Shown: positions 57,242-64,000 of the stretch, piece by piece | How positions within the stretch are numbered: position 1 is the first letter of the stretch | How the letters are laid out: every line of letters begins with the position of its first letter | Source: Porphyromonadaceae bacterium | Lineage (GTDB): Bacteria; Bacteroidota; Bacteroidia; Bacteroidales; Dysgonomonadaceae | Length of the DNA: 64,000 bases | Direction of reading: 5' to 3' | Assembly: GCA_021372865.1 (NCBI GenBank) | Contig: JAJFTO010000001.1 | Span: 61,861-125,860, forward strand | Notes under the pieces: model-generated | The model's input: the letters and a program-made list of their open reading frames with translations, nothing else | Databases searched by the model: none | What the model was told of the DNA's origin: nothing | Program-made: the position numbers and the translations under genes

Positions 57242-57802
57242 ATGGCAACAGATTTAAAACTAATAGGAGAGCGCATCAAAGGATTACGGGACGCACTCGA
57301 TTTATCACCGGACAAGATGGCACAAAAGCTGGAAGTAGATGAGGATGTTTATCTGCAGTATGAGACAGGTGAAAAAGATATCTCTGTTTCCTTCTTACAG
57401 CGGATTGAACGGGAGTTCAATGTGGACCTGGCTACACTGATGTTTGGTACAGAACCGAAAATGAATTCCTACTTTATAACCCGCAAAGACAAAGGAGTAA
57501 GTGTGGAGAGAGTATCAGCCTATAAATACCAGTCACTCACCGCCGGTTTTACCAACAACGTAGCCGAAGTATTTGTCGTAACAGTCGAGCCCAAGCCCAT
57601 GGAGGAAGATTTTTATCAAAACATCCATGCCGGGCAGGAATTCAACATGATTCTCGAAGGCAGCATGGTGCTGAATATCAACGGAAAAAGTCTGATTCTG
57701 AACACGGGAGACAGCATCTATTTCGATTCCTCTCTTCCGCACGGCATGAAAGCGCTCAACGACAGTCCGGTAAAATTTCTGGCTGTGGTCTTGTACCCAT
57801 AA
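57242..57802 (+). CDS. XRE-family regulator with C-terminal cupin domain
   Basis: A 186-aa protein: N-terminal helix-turn-helix (KLIGERIKGLRDALDLSPDKMAQKL; residues about 5-60) and C-terminal cupin (QNIHAGQEFNMILEGSMVLNING, GDSIYFDSSLPHGMKAL). Such XRE-cupin (PuuR-like) regulators bind a small ligand in the cupin. The ATG at 57242 is used; the frame runs on upstream without support. It lies 68 bases upstream of the acyl-CoA synthetase, its likely target. Confidence 0.9.
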   Translation: MATDLKLIGERIKGLRDALDLSPDKMAQKLEVDEDVYLQYETGEKDISVSFLQRIEREFNVDLATLMFGTEPKMNSYFITRKDKGVSVERVSAYKYQSLTAGFTNNVAEVFVVTVEPKPMEEDFYQNIHAGQEFNMILEGSMVLNINGKSLILNTGDSIYFDSSLPHGMKALNDSPVKFLAVVLYP

Positions 57803-57870
57803 TCCACGCAGTTCATCGTGAATCAAAAGTTTTTTCCATCAACCGACCCAATAAGAATAAGCAGGTTATC

Positions 57871-59526
57871 ATGTTAGAAAAATTTGTAAAGAAAACAACA
57901 TTTACATCCCATCAGGATTTCATTGACAATTATGACATTATCGTCCCTGAACAATTTAATTTCGCCTACGACGTGGCGGATGCATGGGCAGAGACAGATC
58001 CTCAAAAAAAGGCACTCTGCTGGACGAACGACAAAGGGTTTCACCGCGACCTAACCTTTGGAGAGCTGAAGACACTCTCCGACAGTACCGCTTCATTCTT
58101 TCAGTCGCTGGGCATCGGAAAAGGAGATATGGTGATGCTCATCCTCAAAAGAAACATTGAGTTTTGGCAGGCCATCCTGGCACTGCACAAGATTGGTGCC
58201 GTAGCGATACCGGCGACCCACCTGCTGACCGACAAAGACATCGTATACCGCAACAACGCGGCAGATATCAAAGCCATCGTGGCTACGGATGACCAAAATC
58301 TGATCGGTCATGTGAACCTTGCCATGTCCAAATCCCCTTCGGTGAAATATCGTATTTTTGTTGGAGAAACGGCTCCGGAAGGATGGATCAGTTTTCATCA
58401 GGGGGTAGAAAATGCCGCTCCGTTTATAAAGCCGGACAAAGTCAATTCGAATGAGGACATCATGCTCCTCTATTTTACATCGGGCACCACCGGGCAACCC
58501 AAGATGGTGGTTCATGATTTCACCTATCCACTGGGACATATTACCACCGCCAAGTACTGGCACAACCTGCATGAAAACAGTATTCACCTCACCGTAGCCG
58601 ATACAGGATGGGCCAAAGCGGTATGGGGCAAGTTATATGGACAATGGATCGTAGGCGCATGCGTTTTCGTATACGATTTTGAAGGTCGTTTCATCCCCGA
58701 CGACATGCTTCGTATGATCTCCACTTACAAGGTGACCTCGTTCTGTGCTCCCCCTACCATATTCCGGTTTCTTATCCGGGAAGATCTGAGTAAATACGAT
58801 CTCTCGTCGCTGGAATACTGTACCACTGCCGGGGAAGCACTAAATCCATCGGTATTTGAATCATTCTATGAGCAGACAGGGATCAAGATGATGGAAGCTT
58901 TTGGACAGACAGAAACAGCGCCCACCATCATTACCTTCCCCTGGGTTGAACCGAAGCCCGGCTCAATGGGTGTACCCAACCCACTCTACAAGATGGATCT
59001 TCTCACCTGGGACGGACGTTCGGCCGAAGATGGCGAGCAGGGAGAGATTGTCTTTTACACAAATGAGAAGCGGCCTCTGTCGCTGTTCATGGGATATTAT
59101 CGGGATGAAGAGCTTACCGGACAGGTGTATGCCGATCATGTGTATCATACGGGCGACATGGCCTGGCGCGACGAAGACGGCTACTACTGGTTCGTGGGAC
59201 GCACCGACGACGTGATCAAGAGTTCAGGATACCGCGTCGGGCCTTTCGAGGTGGAAAGCGCTGTAATGACGCATCCGGCAGTGGTGGAATGTGCCATCAC
59301 CGGCGTTCCCGACGAGATTCGCGGGCAGGTGATCAAAGCCACCATCGTGTTGGCGGAAGAGTACAAATCGAAGGCCGGCGATGCACTGGTTGCAGAGATT
59401 CAGGAACATGTGAAAAATGTGACTGCACCCTACAAATACCCGCGGGTAATTGAATTTGTAAATGAATTGCCGAAGACGATCAGCGGAAAAATTCGCCGTG
59501 TGGAGATACGGGAGAAGAGTAAATAG
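57871..59526 (+). CDS. AMP-forming acyl-CoA synthetase
   Basis: A 551-aa ANL-superfamily ligase. Motifs are YFTSGTTGQPKMV (A3), CTTAGEALN, FGQTETAPT, YHTGDMA, SSGYRVGPFEVES and the catalytic Lys in KTISGKIRRVE (A10). It activates acetate, propionate or a medium-chain acid to its CoA ester in the cytoplasm; the chain length cannot be read from sequence. It follows the XRE-cupin regulator by 68 bases. Confidence 0.9.
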   Translation: MLEKFVKKTTFTSHQDFIDNYDIIVPEQFNFAYDVADAWAETDPQKKALCWTNDKGFHRDLTFGELKTLSDSTASFFQSLGIGKGDMVMLILKRNIEFWQAILALHKIGAVAIPATHLLTDKDIVYRNNAADIKAIVATDDQNLIGHVNLAMSKSPSVKYRIFVGETAPEGWISFHQGVENAAPFIKPDKVNSNEDIMLLYFTSGTTGQPKMVVHDFTYPLGHITTAKYWHNLHENSIHLTVADTGWAKAVWGKLYGQWIVGACVFVYDFEGRFIPDDMLRMISTYKVTSFCAPPTIFRFLIREDLSKYDLSSLEYCTTAGEALNPSVFESFYEQTGIKMMEAFGQTETAPTIITFPWVEPKPGSMGVPNPLYKMDLLTWDGRSAEDGEQGEIVFYTNEKRPLSLFMGYYRDEELTGQVYADHVYHTGDMAWRDEDGYYWFVGRTDDVIKSSGYRVGPFEVESAVMTHPAVVECAITGVPDEIRGQVIKATIVLAEEYKSKAGDALVAEIQEHVKNVTAPYKYPRVIEFVNELPKTISGKIRRVEIREKSK

Positions 59527-59552
59527 GAGTCAGGAATCAGGAATCAGGAGTC
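59525..59552. repeat. heptamer tandem repeat AGGARTC x4 after the synthetase stop
   Basis: Four 7-bp units in a row: aggagtc, aggaatc, aggaatc, aggagtc. The first unit overlaps the stop codon of the synthetase gene. It fits a short tandemly repeated heptamer and could be a slippage product. The rest of the 115-bp gap to fabD shows no gene. Confidence 0.8.
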
Positions 59553-59641
59553 AGCTTGGGAGGTGGAAAATTGATAAAGACAGCGGTTTAGGAGTAAATT
59601 GTATTGTAAAAATATTTGAAACATAAACAAAACATAGATAT

Positions 59642-60523
59642 ATGAAGAGAGCGTATGTATTCCCCGGTCAGGGAGCCCAGTTTGTGGGTATGGGAAAAGA
59701 TTTATATGATACCCTGCCTTTGGCAAAGGAACTTTTCGAACAGGCGAACGAAATACTTGGTTTTCGAATCACTGATCTGATGTTTGATGGTACCGACGAG
59801 GAGCTTAGGCAGACCAAAGTAACGCAGCCGGCCATCTTCCTTCACTCGGTGATTTTGGCAAAGAGCCTGGGTGATGAGTTTAAGCCCGACATGACGGCAG
59901 GACACTCGCTGGGTGAATTCTCCGCGCTGGTGGCAGCCGGTGCATTGTCGTTTGAAGACGGATTAAAGCTGGTCCATGCACGTGCGCTGGCCATGCAGAA
60001 AGCCTGTGAGGCCAACCCCTCGACCATGGCCGCCATCCTCGGATTGCCCGATGAGAAGGTGGAAGAGATCTGTGCGCAGGTGGATGATGTGGTGGTGCCT
60101 GCCAACTACAACTGTCCGGGACAGATTGTGATTTCCGGGTCAAACAGTGGAATTGAAAAGGCATGTGAGTTGATGAAGGAAGCCGGCGCAAAGCGTGCCC
60201 TACCCCTGAAGGTGGGAGGTGCGTTCCACTCACCGCTGATGGAACCTGCCAGGGTGGAGCTGATGGAAGCAATTGAAGCCACATCGTTCTCAGCACCCGT
60301 TTGTCCCGTGTACCAGAATGTATCCACCCTGGGAGAGACCGATCCGGCCATCATCAGGAAAAATCTCATCGCACAACTCACTTCTCCGGTGAAATGGACC
60401 CAGTCGGTACAACAGATGATCGTCGATGGTGCGGTTGAATTTGTTGAGTTAGGTCCCGGTAGCGTATTGCAGGGATTGATATCAAAAATAGACAAGAGTG
60501 TAACGGTTTCCGGGAAACAATAA
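59642..60523 (+). CDS. fabD: malonyl-CoA:ACP transacylase
   Basis: Loads malonyl groups onto acyl carrier protein for fatty acid synthesis. The 293-aa protein has the FPGQGAQFVGMG start, catalytic Ser89 in AGHSLGEFSAL, the QPAIFLHS segment and His196 in GGAFHSPLM. Full length. It stands alone here and not in a fab operon. Confidence 0.97.
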   Translation: MKRAYVFPGQGAQFVGMGKDLYDTLPLAKELFEQANEILGFRITDLMFDGTDEELRQTKVTQPAIFLHSVILAKSLGDEFKPDMTAGHSLGEFSALVAAGALSFEDGLKLVHARALAMQKACEANPSTMAAILGLPDEKVEEICAQVDDVVVPANYNCPGQIVISGSNSGIEKACELMKEAGAKRALPLKVGGAFHSPLMEPARVELMEAIEATSFSAPVCPVYQNVSTLGETDPAIIRKNLIAQLTSPVKWTQSVQQMIVDGAVEFVELGPGSVLQGLISKIDKSVTVSGKQ

Positions 60524-60592
60524 CCGGTTTGCAGGTGTTTAAACAATACACATCGTAGCAGAATACTAAATCTAACAATTAAAAAAAAGGTT

Positions 60593-61291
60593 ATGCAGAA
60601 ACTATTGTTTATACTCGTTTTTAGCACAAGCATCCTCCTTCAGACAAACGCACAGGATTTATTCAAGGCACCCGATTTTGGGCAGATTGAGAGGAACGTG
60701 AAGGAACAGACCTCTTCCTATTATTACCCGAATCTGATGAATAAATACCAGTCGGGTACAACCCAGATGACCCCGGAAGAAGGCAGACATCTCTATTTTG
60801 GATATGTTTACCAGCCGGGATATGTTCCTACCGACACTTCCGAATTTAACAAAAAGCTGGCGGAGGTTTTGTCTAAACAATCTTTTGTGGCGGAGGACTA
60901 CAAGAATATTTTACAATATGCCGATGCGCTGTTGCTGGAAGATCCGTTCAACCTGCGCGCGCTGAATGCAAAGTTGCTGGTATACGCACAGGACAATAAT
61001 GCGGAAGAATACAAGAAGGTGGCTCTCAAGCGGCGTATCGTGCAGGATGCGATTATCGGTACCGGTGACGGCATGTCGGAGAAGACCCCCTTTTATGTAA
61101 TCAAAGTGGCGCATGAATATGACATACTGCCTTTTCTGGGATATAACTTCGGGGGAGAAGACAAAATTCTGAAAGGAAATAAGGTGAATTATCTGTCGCT
61201 CGGCAAAAACCGTTTCGAAGTGGACCGGGTTTACTTTAATATCAGTCCCATCATCGATCACCTCAACGCGCGGGGCGGAGGAAAAATGTAA
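60593..61291 (+). CDS. DUF4919-family exported protein
   Basis: A 232-aa protein with a signal peptide (residues 1-20) and the DUF4919 pattern: YYYPNLMNKYQSGTTQMTPEE early, then QYADALLLEDPFNLRALN, a TPR-like helical region, and VYFNISPIIDHL at the end. Bacteroidetes-specific, function unknown. It is 69 bases from fabD and is followed by a terminator. Confidence 0.85.
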   Translation: MQKLLFILVFSTSILLQTNAQDLFKAPDFGQIERNVKEQTSSYYYPNLMNKYQSGTTQMTPEEGRHLYFGYVYQPGYVPTDTSEFNKKLAEVLSKQSFVAEDYKNILQYADALLLEDPFNLRALNAKLLVYAQDNNAEEYKKVALKRRIVQDAIIGTGDGMSEKTPFYVIKVAHEYDILPFLGYNFGGEDKILKGNKVNYLSLGKNRFEVDRVYFNISPIIDHLNARGGGKM

Positions 61292-61320
61292 ATCGGCTCC
61301 TTTCGGGGAAAATAATATTA

Positions 61321-61371
61321 GGGCTTAAAAACGCAGTTTGAACGACTGCCGGATTTTGAGTCCTTATTTTT
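61321..61371 (+). terminator. terminator of the DUF4919 gene
   Basis: The RNA folds as GGGCTTAAAA/TTTTGAGTCC (with two G-U pairs), a small internal loop, then GCAGT/ACTGC around a 7-base loop, followed by TTATTTTTTG. It has plus-strand polarity, 30 bases beyond the stop. The convergent corA ends at 61378. Confidence 0.78.
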
Positions 61372-61377
61372 TGTGTA

Positions 61378-62436
61378 TCAGAACCATTTTTTCCTTTTAA
61401 AATACCAGAGCATGCCGACTGCAACCAGCAGCATCACTGCCCAAACGATAAAATAGCCGTATTGCGTCCGGAGTTCCGGCATATTGTCGAAATTCATTCC
61501 ATACACGCCCACGATAAAGGTCAGCGGAATGAATATCACCGAAAAGACCGTCAGCAGTGCCATGATATCGTTCAGCCGGGTACTCATTGAAGAGTGATAA
61601 ATATCCAACTCGTCATACAAAACCTCATGATAATAATCAAGGAGTTCCACCGCCTGGTTTATGTTGTCATGGAGTTCCTTAAAGTATTTGTAATTTTTCT
61701 GAGCGACAAAGTCGCTGTCCATCTTCATAAGGCTTGAGATCATCTCCCGGGCAGGTTTTATATGACGTCCCAGATCACTCAGTTCATGCTTGAACAGATT
61801 AATTATTTTAAGCGTTTCCCTGTCGGGGTTAAGCACCATTTTGTTTTCCATGGTCTCGATTCTTTCGCCAAGTTCGCCCAAAATAAAAATGTAATTGTCA
61901 ATTACCACATCCAGCAGGGCGAAGGCAAGATAATCGGCTCCCTGGGACAAGAATCTCTTGTAATGCTTCTTCAGTCGCTCTTTCACGGGATTAAACAGGC
62001 TGTTCCGTTCTTCCTGAAAAGTAATCAACATATTGTTCATCAGCACGATACCCATATTATCTACCGACACCTGGCGCAACGGTTCATCGAATTGCATCAT
62101 TTTGATAGACACGAAGAGGCCATTGTCGAATTCTTCCGTCTGTGGGCGGGTTCCCGGCTCCATCACATCCGACAATATCTCAGCCGGGATGAGAAGACTG
62201 TCCGCCAGTTCCCTCATCAATGCCTCGTTATGCAGGCCGTCGATATTGAGCCAGATGAATTTGTCCTTATACGACTGAAGTTCTTCTGCCGAGTGGATCA
62301 TCGTCTCCGTCACATCATCTGCTCCGATATCAAAAACGGTCATTCGCACCTCCGGAGAACGGTGCCTACCCCGGAATTTCAGTTCATACGGCGACAGTCC
62401 GATGTCTTCCTTTCGTTTTTTTGGGCTCTGGTGCAT
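61378..62436 (-). CDS. corA: magnesium/cobalt transporter CorA
   Basis: Divalent-metal channel of the CorA family. The 352-aa protein has a cytoplasmic N-terminal funnel of beta strands and long helices, then two membrane helices near the C-terminus, with the selectivity motif YGMNF between them (GVYGMNFDNMPEL). It ends with a basic tail (KRKKWF). Length is typical. It stands alone. Confidence 0.95.
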   Translation of the reverse strand: MHQSPKKRKEDIGLSPYELKFRGRHRSPEVRMTVFDIGADDVTETMIHSAEELQSYKDKFIWLNIDGLHNEALMRELADSLLIPAEILSDVMEPGTRPQTEEFDNGLFVSIKMMQFDEPLRQVSVDNMGIVLMNNMLITFQEERNSLFNPVKERLKKHYKRFLSQGADYLAFALLDVVIDNYIFILGELGERIETMENKMVLNPDRETLKIINLFKHELSDLGRHIKPAREMISSLMKMDSDFVAQKNYKYFKELHDNINQAVELLDYYHEVLYDELDIYHSSMSTRLNDIMALLTVFSVIFIPLTFIVGVYGMNFDNMPELRTQYGYFIVWAVMLLVAVGMLWYFKRKKWF

Positions 62437-62614
62437 AAATACAAATTAAAAGATATGAGACTGCAAGATACAATTTTTTTTAATCAATCGACTAGAGATG
62501 ATAAGATGATCTCGTGAACCACTACCGGCACATATAATCCACTGACAACCAGCACAATTTTACTGGCATACTATTTGCAAAGCCTTCATCACAATTCGAA
62601 TATATTACAGAATG

Positions 62615-62731
62615 ATGGTTAAGACATTGTTTGCTGTGGCAATAGGTTATCGCGACAATGAGGATATCAATCAGCCCGTCCATACTCCCAAGTTCAGATT
62701 GGGGCAGGATCAAATTATAAGATCAATATAA
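62615..62731 (+). pseudogene. C-terminal remnant of an NfsB-type nitroreductase
   Basis: A plus-strand frame of 38 codons reads MVKTLFAVAIGYRDNED, then INQPVHTPKFRLGQDQIIRSI and stop. This resembles the C-terminal tail of NfsB-type nitroreductases (a VGH/VGY-xx-x-EDxN region, PKxRL, then the terminal helix). Upstream, weaker similarity continues in another frame to about 62562 and ends with a stop at 62613. The rest of the roughly 200-residue enzyme is missing, so this is a fragment. The remaining parts of the corA-GDCC gap (62437-62614, 62732-62816) hold no gene I recognise. Confidence 0.5.
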
Positions 62732-62816
62732 AGTTGCAATTTCTTATGTCATTTTAGGCAGTCCTGATTTGTTTTTAATTAACTTCGTTTGCCGATTCAT
62801 TTAAGACAGTTATAAT

Positions 62817-63023
62817 ATGGAAGTCATACTGAAATCAACAATCAAATGCCCCCACTGCGGTCATAAAAAAGAAGAAGTCATGCCGACAGATACCTGTCAG
62901 TTTTTTTATGAATGTGAAGAGTGCAAGACCATTCTGAAGCCAAAGAAAGGCGATTGTTGTGTTTATTGCAGTTACGGTAGCGTAAAATGTCCGCCTATTC
63001 AAGAAAACCATTGTTGCTCCTAA
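62817..63023 (+). CDS. small cysteine-rich GDCC-type protein
   Basis: A 68-aa protein with eleven cysteines: CPHC (residues 11-14), CEEC (33-36) and GDCCVYCSYG (45-54), followed by CPPIQ and a terminal CC. It looks like a zinc-ribbon-like or heavy-metal-binding small protein; from memory, proteins with this GDCCxxCSYG motif occur near metal-resistance genes, but I cannot verify that here. It is the only intact gene in the degraded region. Function unassigned. Confidence 0.7.
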   Translation: MEVILKSTIKCPHCGHKKEEVMPTDTCQFFYECEECKTILKPKKGDCCVYCSYGSVKCPPIQENHCCS

Positions 63024-63039
63024 CCCCACAAGCTGAGGT

Positions 63040-63226
63040 ATGAAAGTACGTGACAGCGGGATGCCGGATACCTGCGGCAAGATTATTAAAGGGTACACTG
63101 TACGCCTTTGACATTGACAACAAGATGATTGATCATTTGAAAAAGAAATTGCGCAGACATTCTATTGACAATGTCATACTTGAACAAAGGGACATTTTGA
63201 CGGAGACCACCGGATTACCGGATTGA
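63040..63226 (+). pseudogene. class I SAM methyltransferase pseudogene (internal deletion and frameshift)
   Basis: An ATG at 63040 opens a frame reading MKVRDSGMPDTCGKI, a start seen in small class I SAM methyltransferases. After the PD the frame shifts: in the next frame the bases read PAARLLKGTLYAFDIDNK, then MIDHLKKKLRRHSIDNVILE and QRDILTETTGLPD, stop at 63224-63226. That is the post-motif I region of a methyltransferase with the AFDID acidic loop. The motif I glycine loop and roughly 50 residues in between are deleted. The gene is dead. Confidence 0.7.
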
Positions 63227-63318
63227 CAACAAAATATTTACTGTAACAAAAAAGCCTTTTATCCTGATGCTATATCATTTTGGACTGATTGTTTCAAAAA
63301 TTTAAAACAGATAAAATT

Positions 63319-63504
63319 ATGAAAATTGGAATCATCCTGGATACAAAAGAATTTGAGAAAGCATGGAATGCTTTTCGATTTGCATTGACAGCAAAAAAGC
63401 AGGGACATGAAGTGAAGGTTTTTCTAATGGGAGAAGCCGTCGAGTGTGAAGGGTTGAGCCACGAGAAGTACAATAATGTGCTATGCCTCCTTTGGCATTT
63501 CTAA
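63319..63504 (+). pseudogene. truncated DsrE-family protein gene
   Basis: A 61-codon frame beginning MKIGIILDTKEFEKAWNAF, then LTAKKQGHEVKVFLMGEAVE and EGLSHEKYN, which is the N-terminal half of a DsrE/TusD-like protein (usual length about 115 aa). After EKYN the reading changes to NNVLCLLWHF and stops, so the second half with the catalytic-site cysteine region is lost. It follows the methyltransferase pseudogene by 92 bases. Confidence 0.65.
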
Positions 63505-63590
63505 CCAATATTATCGCTCAAAATCCTGCAATAAACCCTCTGTTTTCATCAGTGCCCGATTGGGTGAAACCTTCGTACAGGAAGAACAAT

Positions 63591-63668
63591 ATGTTTAAAT
63601 TGAAAGACATTTTATTGCTTTTATTAATAGTAATCTTGGCCATAGCATTAGTCTTTGTAAGTAATTAG
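63591..63668 (+). CDS. possible 25-aa membrane peptide
   Basis: An ATG at 63591 opens a 25-codon frame (MFKLKDILLLLLIVILAIA, then LVFVSN), a single hydrophobic helix with a basic start. Upstream the frame continues to 63483 without a convincing start. It may be chance in an AT-rich stretch. Weak call. Confidence 0.25.
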   Translation: MFKLKDILLLLLIVILAIALVFVSN

Positions 63669-63695
63669 ACAAATGGAATTGTTATTAATGACAAC

Positions 63696-63896
63696 TTGTC
63701 TGAAGCAATAAACAAGCAAATAGTATATCAGACAATTACGCTCATAGGCACAAGTATTTTTTTATTTATCTTATGGTGGATTAAAAGGCCAGAATTTCTA
63801 GAATATTTCAAAAAAGGAAATATTTCTGCTGAGATAATTCCTGAACCTATAGTTGGAATCATTAGTGGGCACTTTAAATTAAAAAACGATCTTTGA
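63696..63896 (+). CDS. possible truncated membrane protein gene
   Basis: A frame open from 63669, whose first usable start codon is a TTG at 63696, encodes 66 residues with one hydrophobic helix (about residues 12-30, TITLIGTSIFLFILWWI). No ATG exists in the frame after the last stop, so either the 5' end was lost or it is not coding. I do not recognise it. Confidence 0.3.
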   Translation: MSEAINKQIVYQTITLIGTSIFLFILWWIKRPEFLEYFKKGNISAEIIPEPIVGIISGHFKLKNDL

Positions 63897-63988
63897 AATT
63901 ATTGTATATCGCATAGTTAGGCATCTTTTTTGAGCGTGACGATTTGAATTGAAAACTTGTTTTTAGCTTTGCCCAAAAGCAAGAAACA

Positions 63989-64000
63989 ATGAATCAAGGG
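63989..64000 (+). mobile_element. probable start of an IS4-family transposase gene (cut by window edge)
   Basis: The last bases read ATGAATCAAGGG, i.e. MNQG, preceded by a purine-rich AGCAAGAAACA. Many Bacteroidales IS4-family transposases start MNQGK. The element's left end is probably between about 63915 and 63988 (an AT-rich stretch after the last weak frame). Only four codons are visible, so the call is tentative. Confidence 0.35.

Noticed and set aside
60106..60633. 175-codon minus-strand frame
   Set aside because: Antisense to fabD, which has all active-site residues.
62522..62713. 63-codon minus-strand frame
   Set aside because: No family resemblance; the opposite strand reads as a nitroreductase tail.
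63483..63590. Upstream extension of the 25-aa membrane peptide
   Set aside because: No start signal and no recognisable protein; it overlaps the end of the broken DsrE gene.

Overview
The window is a 64-kb piece of a Bacteroidota chromosome, most likely order Bacteroidales and close to the Dysgonomonadaceae/Porphyromonadaceae (Proteiniphilum/Petrimonas-like). That assignment is inference. It rests on the Bacteroidetes atp gene order (atpD-atpC-membrane protein-atpB-E-F-H-A-G), the bamD-rpoZ-DUF4293 block, the pyrG-yidC pair, many Bacteroidetes-specific families (DUF5686, DUF1460, DUF3316, DUF4919, GH3-like) and repeated -7 boxes of the Bacteroidetes type TAnnTTTG, some with TTTG about 19-20 bp upstream.

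Layout. 0-6.7 kb: F1Fo ATP synthase operon on the plus strand, with atpD cut by the window edge. 6.7-9.6 kb: engB, a sodium:solute symporter and a HAD phosphatase on the minus strand, with a REP-like palindromic element between engB and the symporter. 9.7-17.2 kb: a lipid kinase, then a minus-strand GNAT gene and ovoA (ovothiol pathway), then an iron-type alcohol dehydrogenase, a lipoprotein PQQ-type sugar dehydrogenase and an exported aldo/keto reductase. 17.3-25.3 kb: minus-strand accessory and housekeeping genes (two VOC proteins, a Crp/Fnr regulator, a TIGR01777 epimerase, pirin, a Zn peptidase, fur-purA, a GHL10 hydrolase). 25.5-25.7 kb: one intact tRNA-Gly(GCC) preceded by decayed tRNA fragments and a good promoter. 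25.7-32.9 kb: free methionine sulfoxide reductase, an OmpA lipoprotein, a small acidic protein, pyrG-yidC and vanZ-SHOCT-ftsE. 33-36.3 kb: a ctp peptidase-capA-mgtC run on the plus strand. 36.3-44.5 kb: a minus-strand block with DUF1460, aroC, a SlyD-like isomerase with a cysteine-rich tail, a PatB-type lyase and parC. 44.7-49.8 kb: an M48 protease lipoprotein, then bamD-rpoZ-DUF4293, a GH3 enzyme and a second Crp/Fnr regulator. 49.9-61.3 kb: plus-strand genes DUF5686, ispE, an S9 peptidase, a SuhB-type phosphatase, a ZIP transporter, an XRE-cupin regulator with an acyl-CoA synthetase, fabD and DUF4919. 61.4-62.4 kb: corA.

62.5-64 kb is different. It is AT-rich and gene-poor and holds remnants: a nitroreductase C-terminus, an intact 68-aa GDCC cysteine-rich protein, a class I SAM methyltransferase with an internal deletion and frameshift, a truncated DsrE-family gene and, at the very edge, what looks like the first codons of an IS4-family transposase. 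I read this as a decayed accessory (probably metal- or sulfur-related) island next to an insertion sequence.

Most of the window is ordinary core chromosome. The observations most worth following are the ovothiol synthase in a presumed anaerobe, the tRNA-Gly fragment array under a strong promoter, the GCGAAGC double mini-hairpin element, and the gene graveyard at the right end. I found no CRISPR array, prophage, toxin-antitoxin pair or obvious new defence system.
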